Notes: generated from the sequence alone by a model not told the origin. DNA of 64,000 nucleotides from Molossus alvarezi (GCA_037176705.1 CM073886.1:22677501-22741500), one strand, 5' to 3'; shown: positions 1 through 11,505, counted from the stretch's first letter. A program made the numbers and translations.

Positions 1-330
1 GTTTCCCACACACCCTGGTTCACCACAGTGAATTGCCCTCGAGCACTGCTGTGTTCTGCTCTGTGGCCTGGATGCAGACACTTTATTGCAAGGAGGCCCA
101 TTCTGTTTGATCTAGCTTTTCCCTGGAACCCAAGCCATCGTGCCTTTGAAGCTAATTATTAACAATAGTAACACTATTTCAGTTGTTCTTTGTTGGCAAG
201 GCAGGCTGCTGTGGACCTTCCATCTGCTTTCCTTCTGGCTGTTTCTAGCCTGGGACCTGCCTCTTCAAAAAGGGGCTGAGGGTATGGTGGAACCTTGGGT
301 CCCAGAAAAATACAGATTTAAGAGAGGACA
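1..330. other. No recognisable feature
   Basis: Intronic sequence with no repeat or gene I can name. Confidence 0.5.
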
Positions 331-505
331 GATCTGGCATCTGGATCCCAGCTCTGCCTCTTCCTCGCTGTGTGACCGTGGACAAATTGATTCTCCTCTC
401 TGAGCCTCAGTTCCCTCATCAACAAAATGGGAACAGTAATACCCACCTTTGCAGGATTATTGTAAGGCAGAACAGTAAGGTGTGTATAGAGCTTGCAGAC
501 TGCTG
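331..505 (+). repeat. MIR SINE
   Basis: Carries the MIR core in order: CCCAGCTCTGCCTCTTCC, GTGTGACCGTGGACAAAT, CTGAGCCTCAGTTCCCTC and AAAATGGGAACAGTAATACC. An old mammal-wide SINE. Confidence 0.85.
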
Positions 506-616
506 GCCCTCAGGCAGAGAGGCCCACAGATCAAATTTTATATTAGTAGTTGCCAACATTTTAAAATCAGAATGCTTTATTTTACAAACCCAGGTGTCCA
601 TCACTTTGAAAATTGG

Positions 617-832
617 ACAGTCTATCCCCATGGAGCCTCCACCCCCACAGGCAGCAGTCGGCATGCACCCTTCTCACCATCTCACCCGACAGTCTATCCC
701 CATGGAGCCTCCACCCCCACAGGCAGCAGTCGGCTTGCACCCTTCTCACCATCTCACCCGACAGTCTATCCCCATGGAGCCTCCACCCCCACAGGCAGCA
801 GTCGGCATGCACCCTTCTCACCATCTCACTGT
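617..832. repeat. 72-bp minisatellite, three copies
   Basis: Units begin at 617, 689 and 761 with the start ACAGTCTATCCCCATGG, an exact 72-bp period. I see one internal difference (GGCATGCAC versus GGCTTGCAC in the middle copy) and divergence only in the last bases of the third copy. Because 72 is divisible by 3, several frames stay open on both strands and give repeated peptides; these are not genes. The near identity suggests recent expansion. Confidence 0.95.
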
Positions 833-959
833 TTCCAGGACCCAGCTGCCTGCTCAGTGTCTCACACTAGCCATGAGCAAGCACAGTGGAACTTGATCCC
901 CACAAACCTCCTCCCACAGCCTTTCTATCTATCAGTTGGTGGAGTTCCATCCTGGTGGC

Positions 960-1387
960 AAAATATTGAGACTCATACTTGACTCCCTTCTTTCTCTCAA
1001 ACTGGATTTCCAGTTGGTCAGCATACCTGTTTGGCTCTTCCCTCCAGGTATATCCAGGTTCTGACCATCTCTTCCAACCCCACCCCTGAACATCTGTTTT
1101 TGCTACCATCATCTTTTACCTGGATTGTTAGAATAGCCTCATAGCCAGTCACTTGCTTCTGCCTTGACCCCTATAGTTCATTCTTGACACAGTATCCAAT
1201 GTCATTCTCTTAAAATATGTCAGATCATGTCCTCCCTGTACTGAAAGTGGCCTCCAATTCATTATGACTAAAACCAGAGACCTTTATGACAATTACGAGG
1301 CTGAGCCTCACTGGCCTTCTCTGCTTCCTCGCTGTTCTTCCAACACATCAGGTATGTACCCGCCTCAGGGTCTTTGCTATGCTTGTG
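960..1387 (+). repeat. L2 LINE fragment
   Basis: L2 landmarks occur in order: a TTCCAACCCC-type segment, CACCTGGATTGT-like text (TTTACCTGGATTGTTAGAA), CAGATCATGTCCTCCCTGTA, GGCCTCCAATTCATTATGAC, CACTGGCCTTCTCTG and CGCCTCAGGGTCTTTGC. It breaks off where the inverted-duplication arm begins. Confidence 0.75.
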
Positions 1388-1452
1388 CCCACCTGCAAAC
1401 TGGTCCTTCTGCAGAACAAGTGCAGCTGTGGACTCTTAGTAGGTTCACAGAA
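1388..1452 (+). repeat. Arm 1 of a 65-bp inverted duplication
   Basis: From CCCACCTGCAAACTGG to TTCACAGAA. Matches the reverse complement of 1949-2013 at 63 of 65 bases; the differences lie at 1395 and 1435. A 496-bp spacer separates the arms. Confidence 0.92.
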
Positions 1453-1948
1453 GCCCCCATGTGGCAACCATACTCCAAAGTCTCCATCTGTGTTTGAATT
1501 CTGGACCAAGTTTCTTTTCTTTATTATTCTTGTGTCTGTTGATGACTGTGAATGTGAATGTCATGAATGACCCTGCAGTGTTCTCCCATTTTCCTAGTTC
1601 CTGTCACTCTTTGTGCTTTGTCCCAGTGCCCTTGCAGGCGGGAGCTTTTAGGCCAGGTGGAAGTCCCTGGCTATATTCATCTAAGTGCCTAGAGATTTGT
1701 TTCCAGCAAGAGTGTTATGAAGCTCCCCAAGCAAGTTATGTGGTTTGATTGTAAGTCCCAGAAAATGTGAGCTCATTGATTTTCTTCTCTTGCAAGACCA
1801 ATGATAGTTTTGTGGTCCTGTCTGACAGTTCTGGACAGTTCTCTATGTTGCCTTATTTTGCTGATGTTCCAGTCATTGTCACATGCCTCATTCTGGCGAA
1901 AATGAGAAAATAGCATATAAATAATGAAGACCGTGAAAGGCAAATCCA

Positions 1949-2013
1949 TTCTGTGAACCTACTAACAGTCCACAGCTGCACTTGTTCTGCAGAAGGACCA
2001 GTTTGAAGGTGGG
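1949..2013 (-). repeat. Arm 2 of the 65-bp inverted duplication
   Basis: Reverse-complement partner of 1388-1452. It ends exactly where an old L1 3' UTR-like sequence begins (GACATTCTAGAAGATAGC). The spacer shows no repeat I recognise. Confidence 0.92.
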
Positions 2014-2540
2014 ACATTCTAGAAGATAGCTGACTGGAAGTTTTTATAAAGGTGAATGTCATGGAAAACCAAAAATGTAGGGGGAGAGGGCTGGCGTACT
2101 GTCCTAGGTGATGGAAATGAAGAGACATGACACCTGTCAGCTTGGATTGGATCTTGGATTGGAGTCGTGGCTTTAAAGGATGTATTTTTGTAAAATTGGG
2201 GAAATTTTGCATATAGTTGTGATTAGATAATAAGATTAAGGTTGGTGTTGAGTTTATTGGGCGTGATAATATGTGGTTTGGTGAGATATGTCATTATTCC
2301 TGGAAAGTGCGGGCTGAAGTGTTTAGGGATGAAGTATCATGTTGCCTGCAACTCTGGAATGATTTACAAAGTAAAAGTGTATTAGTGTGTGGGTATAGTG
2401 AGAGGAAGCAAATGCAGCTCAATGTTAACAGTTGATGGATCCTGGTGAAGGGCATATGTGTGTTTATTGTGCGATTCTTTAAACTTTTGTGGACGCTTGA
2501 AAGTTTTCAAAATAGAAGTGAACAGAAGTAGCAAGAGGGA
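2014..2540 (+). repeat. Old L1 (L1M-type) 3' UTR fragment
   Basis: Shows old L1 3'-end landmarks: AGAGACATGACACC, GATCTTGGATTGGA, ATTGGGGAAATTTTGC, a GATTAGATAATAAGATT segment, AAGTGTTTAGGGATGAAGT, TTGCCTGCAACTCTGGAATG and GAAGGGCATATGTGTG, followed by the AGTTTTCAAAATAGAAG terminus. Subfamily not assigned. Confidence 0.7.
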
Positions 2541-2582
2541 AATCAGCGTTAGAAAATCAACATTTAAAAAAATCCAACATTT

Positions 2583-2840
2583 GCCCTGGCCGGTTTGGCT
2601 CAGCGGTTAGAGGGTTGGCCTGCGGTCTACAGAGACCCGGGTTCGGTTCCCGCTAAGGGCATGTACTTCGGCTGCAGTTTGTCCCCGGCCCTGGTCAGGT
2701 CGTGCGGGTGGCGGCCACTCGATGTGTCCCTTTCACATCGATGTTTCTCTCTCTCTCTCTCTCTTCCTCTCTCTCCCTCCCACTCTATCTGAACAAAATA
2801 TCGAAAAATGTCCTCGGATGAGGATTTAAAAAAAAAAAAA
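2583..2840 (+). mobile_element. Ves SINE, subfamily A, full length
   Basis: Begins GCCCTGGCCGGTTTGGCTC, with a GGTTCGGTTCC B box, then GCAGTTTGTCCCCGGCCCTG, a CT-rich tract, GAACAAAATATCGAAAAATG and an A tail. It is flanked by the TSD ATCCAACATTT (upstream copy ending 2582, downstream copy from 2841). Confidence 0.93.
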
Positions 2841-2882
2841 ATCCAACATTTAATTAATGAGGAATGTAATGTTTTAAGAACC

Positions 2883-3075
2883 AAGGGCCTGGATTCAGAA
2901 AACCCTGGGTTTGAATCCCAGCTATTTGCCTTTGAGCAAACTAATTAACCTCTCTGAGCGTTTCTTCCTCAGCTGTAAAAGGGGGGTGATTGTGCCTGCT
3001 TCAGGACTATTCTGTAGATTAAAAGAGAGAATCCATCAAAAATGTTCAGCAGCATGGGGGACATCTGCCACAGTG
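2883..3075 (+). repeat. MIR SINE
   Basis: CTGGGTTTGAATCCCAGCTA, then GAGCAAACTAATTAACCTCT, CTGAGCGTTTCTTCCTCA and CTGTAAAAGGGGGGTGATTG. It lies directly downstream of the Ves insertion. Confidence 0.8.
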
Positions 3076-3829
3076 TCAGCAACAACAAAAATAAATAAAA
3101 AAGAAAGTTGCAAAAATAAATAAACAAGATTAATATTTTTATAGAAGCTCAGCAGCGTCCTCCAGGTGCAGAAGCCATCCTGGTGAAACAGTCATCAGCA
3201 TTCACCATGCGTCTGCCGTTGAACTCTTTTCAAAGGTTCTCTGTGGGAGTTTTGACAAAGCCAAGCCTCGTGTTCTGTCCATAGGATGAAAAGTGGAGGA
3301 GGTCACACAGGCTTATTAATTAGATAAGTTTCTTGGAAAGATAACTTTTAGGAAGATGGGTGCCGGCTGACTAGAGAACTGAAACCTGCAGGGGAGGCTT
3401 GATTCAGACCCACTTGGCTCCTTGGGAGCAGCTTAGCTCAAGTGTTCAAGCATGGAGCCCCTGAGAAGTGGTTTGTGTAGTGCTGACGCCAAAGTAGACC
3501 AATGTAGGTAATGTGAAATCCTAGAGGCAAGAATGGACATGGTATTTCAAGTCTGCTATCCAGGTGAGTGTGGTTTTGTGGTTCTTCGGCCTGCACTTCC
3601 CGCTGTGTTTTGTCCTTAAAAGGAGAGCAGTCTACACGGGGTGTCCTCACATGTAGATGTGTGGCAGAGTACCCAGTGGGCATTCCCACCATCACCTGAC
3701 CTGCCAACTTGGAACCACTCCTGACCCCTCAGCAGTTAGAGCCAGAAAGTCACCAGCCTTCTGTGTAGCTCTGCCCCTTCCCCACCCCAGGCTCTCTGTG
3801 CCCAATGTCTCCCATGTGGCATCCCAGCC
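3076..3829. other. No recognisable feature
   Basis: No repeat family or gene assigned. Open frames here lack domains and splice context. Confidence 0.5.
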
Positions 3830-4285
3830 CATGACCTTGCCCCACTGGTCCATCCACCCTGCTGCCCATGTCTAAAAGACACAGCTAGCTCACCATCACT
3901 TCCCTGCTGTAAACTTTCATAGCTGCTTGGCACAGCTGCTGGACCTAGCCTTATCCCTCCACTCCTGCCTTCTGTTTTTACTATATTTGAGTCCACCTAT
4001 CTGTGATGCTGCCTGCAGGCTCCTGGACACAGCCTGCCTGTCACTTCCCACCTGTGACCCTTTGCCCAGGCTGTCCCCTTTGTCTGTTTTGCCCTCCTGG
4101 ACCTCATTCCCAACCTTCTTCCTCCTCGCTGCAGAATTAGGTAGCCCTCCTCCTCCTCTGCTCTCCCCAAGCCCACCTCACACATGCACTAACCACTTTG
4201 TTTTCTGTCCCTAGTGCCAGGCACAGGGCACAGGGCCTGGCACAAAGTATGCACTCAAAGAGCGCTTGTTGGATTGAACTGATGA
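3830..4285 (+). repeat. L2 LINE 3' fragment
   Basis: Pyrimidine-rich L2-like text ending with the L2 terminus GGCCTGGCACAAAGTATGCA followed by CTCAAAGAGCGCTTGTTGGA. The 3' end is the firm part; the upstream extent is approximate. Confidence 0.65.
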
Positions 4286-4407
4286 AAGTTTTACCAGTCA
4301 CTGTATTCATAAAGATGTAAGGCACTTTCGTTAACACAAAAATGATGTTTCTGAATGTTGTTGAGCAATTTGGGGTGATCAGATTTGCAGTAAAAGAGTG
4401 ATGTTTG

Positions 4408-4642
4408 GCCCTGGCCAGTTTGGCTCAGCAGTTAGAGCATCGGCCTACGGTCCAGAGAGACCCAGGTTCGGCTCCCACTAAGGGCATGTACCTCGGTTGC
4501 AGTTTGTCCCTGACCCTGGTTGGTCGTGGAGGTGGCAGCCACTCGATGTGTCCCTTTCACGTCTGTGTTTTTCTCTCTTTCCCTCCCACACTATCTGAAC
4601 AAAAACTGGAAAAGTGTCCTCATTTGAGGGGGGAAAAAAAAG
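4408..4642 (+). mobile_element. Ves SINE, subfamily A, full length
   Basis: GCCCTGGCCAGTTTGGCTC head, GGTTCGGCTCC B box, GGTTGCAGTTTGTCCCTGAC body, CT-rich tract and A tail. The TSD is (A)GTGATGTTTG / AATGATGTTTG. Confidence 0.92.
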
Positions 4643-5979
4643 AATGATGTTTGTTCCTCATTCCCATACATTGGAGTAAGCAGGTTCCCAATGCAGACTT
4701 TCCCCTACCAGTGGAGTACGCCAAGACTCAAACCCACCTGGGTGTTTTCTAAAAACATTCATTGCCTCATTTCAACAGTTGAGCTATTCCAAATCATTTT
4801 ACCTAAGGGCTAAAATGCTTCTTTTTCCCCCTGCCTATCTTTGAAACTAGGACCTGAACTAGACTGAGCAGAAAAAAATCATGTTTGAATTAAACCACCA
4901 ATTCGCTAAGGGAACGGAAAACATGGAATTAACAGCGTCTTCCCCTTCTCTGTGATTAGGCTCCTTCTCCGTGTGCTTGATGAATAATATTTCTGGCCCC
5001 TTTTCAGAAATGAAGTAGAAATATGGAGAAATGAAATTTGTATCTTATAAAGTGACTGGAAATGTGATTATAATACAGCTGTCAGTTTTGTTCAAGTGGA
5101 AAATTTTTAAGTAAATCCAATTGCAGCATTATTTGGTTCTTTTAAAGCAGGGTAATGTAGCTGTTTCCTGCGTATTGATTATTTGATTGGTACCTGTCTG
5201 TTGAACCTATTTTTTTTCTCAGTAGCGCTCATTGATGTGGTTTAATGTATATTCCTGTAATCTTTCCCTGTTTTATAAACTTACAATCATAATTGAGCTG
5301 CATTAGAGAGACATGTTCTGCTGAAATCACAAGGTCACCTAATGGCTGTGCCCTCTTGTTGGTTATATATTGAAGCAGTCTAGGACAGTTCTTCTGAAAA
5401 AGATAGAAGTCATTATTTTTTTTCCTCTACAAAGCAGAATTTCTAGATTCCATTCTATGCACTGGGGAAATGAGGCATTTGAGTAGTAAAGACTGGGTTT
5501 TGAGTTTTTTCCTTTGTGGATTATTAAAATAACAACTTCTGCTTGAAGGTACCCTACAATTTAAGTATTTTTTCCAAATCCCAGTCCCTCTCACGCATTT
5601 GAAAATGGGACCACAGCTTTGATTTCTCCGATAGGAGGGGACGTGGTGGCTTAGATTTGCTCAAGGAGCAACATCTTCTGAGGCACATCACAGCCCTTTG
5701 GAAGTGGGTGGATTCTGGATCCGCTTCATCTCAGGCCAGGGAAGCAGACAGGGCTCCTTTGGGTGGTGGGGTCCTGCCATGGCACTCAGGCTTTGTAACC
5801 TTGGTGTGTCCCCCTAACCTCACACATCTCTGTCCGTGCCTCATAGGGCTATCGGGAGGTAGCTGCCTGGTGTGCTGAGCACAGTGCCCCACATGACGAG
5901 ATGGCCCAGCCAGCAAAGGCCAACAGAGAAGTATCTCAAAAGATGGGCTTCTCCAGCCACGAAACGAAAATTCCATCTT
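4643..5979. other. Repeat-poor, AT-rich unique stretch; possible conserved non-coding sequence
   Basis: About 4860-5580 is AT-rich, has no repeat I recognise and contains homeodomain-like TAATTG/ATTA words. It looks unlike the decayed repeats around it. Conservation is a guess from texture only. Confidence 0.3.
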
Positions 5980-6385
5980 TCTAGTCACTCAAGCCAGAAG
6001 CCTAGGCGTGTACTATCTTCTGTCTTTCTCTGTCATTCCTACAGCACAGCTGAATGCAAATGCTGCCAGTCCAGGCATTAGGTAGATCCAGCCACCCCTG
6101 CTCCCCACCTTTGGCACCTCCACCCTGGTTCTGACTTTAGAAACCACCTTCTGCCTAGGGTGCCAGCTTCCTCCACTGCCCTTTCTTCACCAGCAGCCCA
6201 TTGCAGTGTTTTAAATTGGCCGTCAGAACCCTCCAGAGACCCTGGTTGCCCATCTCAGGGTCAGCTCCAAGTCTCCTGCCTGTGACTGCAGGGCCTGCAT
6301 AATGAGTACCCCCGTCACCACCATGCTACTCTAGCCAGGAGACACGGGAGATTCCCACCTGGACTGCCGGCTTCAGAGTGGCTCC
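5980..6385 (+). repeat. L2 LINE fragment
   Basis: L2-like order: CACTCAAGCCAGAAGCCTAG, CTTCTGTCTTTCTCTGTCAT, CCACCTTTGGCACCTCCACC and, further on, GGCCGTCAGAACCCTCCAGA. Diverged. Confidence 0.6.
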
Positions 6386-8267
6386 TGAGCCCTGCTGCCT
6401 CACAGAGCTGCTGAAGCCAGCCTCCCTAACCACATCTGGCTGGCTGGGGCGGGCAGTGAGCTGCCACAGGAAACAGGGATTCATGGGGGAAACGGGGTTG
6501 AGGGTTAATGTTGAGTTTCAAGACATCCCTCGCTCCAACCCACTCGAGGCTGTCTGGGTCTCTGCCTACACAGGGCTCCTCACCCCAAAGCCAACAGTTT
6601 CCCGCCCACCTCCACCAGCCTACCCAGCCACCAGGGACAACAGGACTGCTCTGGCCTCAGAAGGGGAGGATTAGCTTCTGGCCCTGATAGCTCATCAACC
6701 ACAGAATACCCCAAACAAATCTCTCGGGAGACTGAAGCAGCAATAGACAGCGTGACCTTTACCAAAGATCCATGACAGGAACAGATCATCTGACTTGTAC
6801 GGTCCCCTCCCCCACCCCAGGATGCCAGTATCACTTTCCCTGCACCTGTCCTGCTAGCAGGCCCACCCTTCTTGCAGCCAGTCCTTACCAGCAGCCCACC
6901 CCAGGCCCCACTAGGAAAAACAGGAATGGGGAAAGGGACCAGCGCCTCCCTCTCTCCCTCTCTTAGGAGGGAGATGTTTCATTCAGGTTAGTGTTGTCAC
7001 CTAGAATCCTAAGTAAGGGTCAAAGTGGAGGTGTAAGAAGCACCTGGAATAACATGGAATGACCACTGAATCTCTGAGTTAGGAGAATGTTCTGATTTAA
7101 GACTCCAGGACTCCTGTGACAAGGATGCCATATTCCCAGTGACCAGCATAGTGTGGGGTGCAATTGGCGGTCTGGACTGCTTTTTCAAATGAATGTCAAA
7201 TGTTGTTTGCTCTGCTGAGCTTTTAAGAAATGTACAGACTACTAATCTTGAGACATTTAAAAGCTTAAATTGTCATTTCACTTTGACCTGCCTGAAAGTA
7301 GAAGTGAAAATTTGTTTGCCGTGCTGCCCTGGTGTGTGGCCACACATCAGAGGAACTGCTCTCGGGGCAGCTAGCTTGCCCCTAGCTCTGTAGGACAAGG
7401 CAGGGCCCGGGCGGTAGGTGGGTGGTGAGAAGGCTGGCGGCCTGGCTGTTTCTAGCCTGGGCTCGCTGTGTCAGAAGGGAGAGACAGTGGAGATCTTCAA
7501 CCCGAGTTGTGGTTTAAAATCCCTTTTTGCATCATTTGGAAACTGTCTATGCCCAGGCCCCACTCCGGAAGGCTCTGTGCACTTGTTCAGGGGATGGTTC
7601 CCTGGCATCTCTATTTTAAAATGCTCCCTAGACGAGTCCATTGTGCAATCAGTGTTGAGAATCACTGGGTTAAACAGAATGGGGAATGTTCTAGAACTGA
7701 GCACTTAGTCTCTGCTTTGCTGCTCTCCATGAACTCCAATTGCTTCTCAGAGCTCTCCTTGTCCACCTCCTTGTCAATCGGATGTTGTCAGGGAGGCTGG
7801 CTTTGCTGGCATGATATGGTGGTCACATTTCTCTCTAGGTTCTGATGTCCCCTCCCAAGGTGAAAACCTCATGTCGTCCAAGTCACTCTTACAAATCCCT
7901 TGGAAAGGTAATGTGTGACCTTTCTCAAGGCATCTGACAAAGCCATCTTCACTGCAGGGCTGAACTAGACCGGTCCTTGAGCACCAGCAGAGGGGAGGCC
8001 ACATTGAATGAGAGCAGGTATCTTTACCTGGGAGAATCCCACTGGGCACTGGGAGAGGTGCTCAGGAGAGAGGCAGGAGGGGCCCACAGGGAGGCACAGC
8101 GTTCCACCTGCCCCTCAGGCTCACTCCAGCTCACTCCATCAGTGGGGTGGCAGCCAGAGCAACCTGTAGTATTTAAGCTATATGTTCCTTTCCCCTCTCC
8201 CTTCGGAAATGTGCACGGTTGAGTTTAAGTTAACTGCGTGTAGCATACCTTCATCTTAGTTGAAAAC
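6386..8267. other. Mostly unassigned intronic sequence
   Basis: No gene. A possible MER5-like end lies near 7580-7670 (GTTGAGAATCACTGGG). Otherwise nothing I can name. Confidence 0.4.
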
Positions 8268-8279
8268 AAATCACTTTAG

Positions 8280-8489
8280 CCTGGCCGGTGTGGCTCAGTG
8301 GATTGATCGTCGTCCCATGGACTGAGAGGTTCCGGTTCGATTCCAGTCAGGGCACATGTCATGGCAAATGCCTGGTCCCCAGTAGGGGGTGTGCAGGAGA
8401 CAGCCAATGGATGTTTTCTCTCACATCAATGGTTCTGTCTCTCTCCCTTCCTCTAAAAAAATCAATGAAAACATATTTAAGAAAAAGAA
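8280..8489 (+). mobile_element. Ves SINE, subfamily B
   Basis: CTGGCCGGTGTGGCTCAGTG head, GGTTCGATTCC B box and a body with CCCCAGTAGGGGGTGTGC in place of the GCAGTTTGTCCC of subfamily A. The TSD is AAATCACTTTA (8268-8278 and 8490-8500). Confidence 0.92.
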
Positions 8490-8500
8490 AAATCACTTTA

Positions 8501-9484
8501 CCTGTCAAGCCTAGGAGCACCTTACCTTGTTGGAGAGAAGGGCCTGGATGAAGGGCTGGGACTCCTGAACACCCCTCTCCCGCCACCAACCCAGTCCTGA
8601 ATCCCCTACTCCCACCCCCAGCTACACATGTGCTCAGGCAGTCACTGCTTGGCCTTGTTTATGATTGACCTGGGCTGGTGAGAGGGACCCTTGCAGAGCT
8701 GGCAGTCTCGGCACTAAAACCCTAGCCTGTCCCTGACTCTCTGGTTGTTCTGAACCAGCGCCTGTCCTGAAAACAGCCTGCTCTGCTTCAGGCAGTTGTA
8801 AAAATGCCTTGGAGCAGACAGGCAGACCAGGAGGTTATAAGTCATTCGCCTATAATTAAGAGCTAAAAGTTCTCATCCCATCTTCCCCTCTTTCCTCCCT
8901 TGGTCTCGTGGGGTCACCATTTTTATACCAGGTTCAACATGCATTAGACCTTTCATCTCCCTTCCAAACCCTTCTGCTAAAAAGTCCCATGCAACTTCCT
9001 GGTTTTCATCTTGGCACATCCAAGTTATCTTTTGCATTCATCTGTTTTTATCACCCATACCCAGGCCTTTGAGTTGTATAATATGCTTTGCGTTTTTCTA
9101 AATGCAATTGGGGTTTTCCAGCGCTGTGCAAAGTCAGGAAATATGCATGTCATTTAAATGACTCCAGTTAACCTTTAGCCTTTAACTGGTTGCTCATAAA
9201 ACTTGACTCTCTCCCAGTGATACCGGGTTGGTTGCATTCTCCATAGCAGCAGAATTGATGAAGATCTGCAACTTTCTTTTGTTCCATGCTGGGCCTCCTT
9301 TCCTCTGTGGCCTCCAGCTCGACGAGGCCTGCAGTATATTCTAGTAGAGGAACCTGGAGGTGGAAATGTGAGTCCCAAAGAGTGTCTAGGGAAATTTTAG
9401 GCTAGGTTTATGCATCCTTGTTGCCACTGGCTCTGGCCCCAGCTGCTTCCCTTCTGGTTTTGTGTCCTCTGATGGATCACACAA
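8501..9484. other. No recognisable feature
   Basis: No repeat or gene assigned. Confidence 0.45.
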
Positions 9485-9690
9485 TCATGATAGTAGATAC
9501 CATCTTTTGATCCATTTCCTCAGGCCAGGCAGTGTTGTAAGCATTTTACTGAGGTAACTCATTTTACCCTCTCAACCTGGCCAAGTAGGTCCTTTTATTA
9601 TCCCCACTTTACAGATGAAGAAGCCAAAGCACAGAGGTCAAATAACCTGCCCAAAGTCACACTGCCAGGAAGTGCAGGAGCCAGGACACA
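9485..9690 (-). repeat. MIR SINE
   Basis: Reverse-strand MIR: TTATTATCCCCACTTTACAG, ATGAAGAAGCCAAAGCACAG, AACCTGCCCAAAGTCACACT. Confidence 0.85.
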
Positions 9691-9779
9691 AATGCAAGAT
9701 TCAGATGCAGAACTTGTACACTTCACTCTGGGCTAGGACACCTCTGTCCATTCAGTCACCCACTAACACGTCCTACTGT

Positions 9780-10120
9780 CCCATCTATTATTTACTGAGT
9801 GGTGGTCACTATGCTAGGTGCTGGACAGCCCGTCCCTTCAGGCTTTGGCATCTTGGTAGGAGTCACATCAGCAGATGCACATAGGTGCTTGGATGGAAAC
9901 TGGAGAGTGCAGCAGGCGAACACAGAGTGGTTGGGCCTTTGCAGGTAAACAGATAAAAATTGCTGCTGAGAGCCCCGGCTGTTGAGCCCCAGCTATTGTT
10001 CTTAGTGGGTGTTCAACAGGCAGACAAGCTGGGCAAGAATGTTCCAGACAGGGGGCATCCTAAGTGAAGTCCCAAAGTTGTGTGAGCTGACCCTGGTCAG
10101 TACCCTGTGTCTGGAACATC
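9780..10120 (-). repeat. L2 LINE 3' fragment
   Basis: Reverse-strand L2: TTTACTGAGTGGTGGTCACT, ATGCTAGGTGCTGGACAG and, further on, AATGTTCCAGACAGGGGGCA. Confidence 0.6.
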
Positions 10121-10124
10121 AGGT

Positions 10125-10640
10125 GTGTCATTTCCCATTGCTGCTGTAACAAATTTCTATAAACATAGTGACTTAAAACAACACACACTTACTATCTCAT
10201 AGCTCCATAGGTCAGAAATCTAGCATGGGTCTCAATGGGCTAACATCGAGATGTTGGCAGGCCTGCTGTTCTTTCTGGAAGCTCTAAGGAAGAATTCATA
10301 GGCTAGATTTATGCAGGCTTTTCCAGTTTCTAGAAGCTGCCGGCATCCTTTGGCTCATGCTTCTGCTTCCATCATGAAAACCAGCAGTGGTGTGTTGAAC
10401 CATTCTCATATCATCACTCCGACCTCTTCTCCTTCCCTCTTCCACTTTCAAGGCCCCCTTCTGATTAGATTGCACTCACCCAGATAATTCAGGATCCTCT
10501 CCCCATCCCAGGGTTTTTAATTTAATCACCTTAATTTAATTTAATTGGGAAATGCCTTTTGTAAAGTAACATTTTCACAAGTTCCAGGGATTAGAGCATG
10601 GGCGTATTTGAAGGCCATTGTTCTACCTGCCATAGGTGGA
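10125..10640 (-). mobile_element. MLT1-type (ERVL-MaLR) LTR
   Basis: Reverse complement of an MLT1 LTR: CATTGCTGCTGTAACAAATT, GTGACTTAAAACAACACACA, CTCATAGCTCCATAGGTCAG, CAGATAATTCAGGATCCTCT, ACAAGTTCCAGGGATTAGAG and TTGTTCTACCTGCCATAGG. A decayed solitary LTR with no internal viral genes nearby. Confidence 0.8.
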
Positions 10641-11464
10641 GTGTGGAATCTGGCAACAGGTGGAGATAGAAAGGTGAGCCGAGGCTCCACGTGACTTTCT
10701 ACAGTTAAGGAGTCCCCAAGAACCAATGGCAGATGCACAGGCTAGGGCATTGACCCCTCAGATGTTCTTGGGTTATGTGACTGGGCCCCACCCCCAGCCA
10801 TATCCTTGGCAGATCCTTCCAACTTTTCACCCCATGCAGGGCTGAGGTCAGCCCAGCAGGGTTCCGCTTTGGTGATACAGTTTAAGACTCTTTTCCCCCT
10901 GCCTCCTTCCTTCCTGCCACCATCCCCAGGGTGTCCCTGGTATCTGCCCACTGACGTTCCCCAAGTTGCCTTCCCCAGTTTCAGACACCCAGTCACTTCC
11001 TGCCTGTCTTGCCAGTCTTCTCATCCTTCCGCTAGGTTCCTGCCATAGGCTTTTCCTGTGATTGGTGCTCTCCCAGGCAGCTTAGGCTCACTTCTCCCCG
11101 AAACTCACCTTTTTGCCCAAAAAGGCTCAAATGTCACCCTTCTTGGTATTCTGACCACCTCCCACACAGACACACACACACACAAGGCATCACCCCCTTT
11201 GGTCCTCAAATCCTCAAACCACAGAGGCCCTTCTTGTTTCTTCTCATACATCAGTAGTCTAGGACAGTGGTACTGAGAATGGGGGTGCTCTCCAACCAAT
11301 TTTAATCAGGAGGAATTTTCACCAAAAGCCCCAGATTGGGACCATTCTCCAGGAAAGAATTAAAGAATTCAGGTCATTAAATGGTATATTGCAGAACGTT
11401 AGCCCTTGACTAAAGTGGTTGGATTTAAAAATGAAATAAATGTTTTTGGTTTTGTGGGATTTTT
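10641..11464. other. Unassigned intronic sequence with a short (AC)n
   Basis: A short CA tract lies near 11167-11184. No gene or family assigned to the rest. Confidence 0.4.
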
Positions 11465-11505
11465 GCTTGTTTGTTTGTTTGTTTGTTTGTTTGTTTGTTT
11501 GTTTT
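11465..11505. repeat. (GTTT)n microsatellite
   Basis: About nine consecutive TTTG units after GGGATTTTTGC. Confidence 0.9.

Noticed and set aside
617..832. CRISPR-like array
   Set aside because: Contiguous tandem repeats with no spacers, in a mammalian intron.
372..896. 174-codon and neighbouring open frames with repeated peptides
   Set aside because: They are produced by the 72-bp minisatellite, whose length keeps several frames open on both strands.
1264..2212. Two predicted peptides on opposite strands sharing an HLQTGPSAEQVQLWT-like stretch, as if a gene family
   Set aside because: The similarity comes from the 65-bp inverted DNA duplication, not from related genes.
2583..2680. tRNA-like A and B boxes as a real tRNA gene
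   Set aside because: They are Ves SINE heads; the same head recurs about fifteen times with CT-rich bodies and A tails, and no clean cloverleaf is present.
10125..10640. Possible provirus
   Set aside because: Only a decayed MLT1-type LTR is present; no internal viral genes or paired LTR lie nearby.
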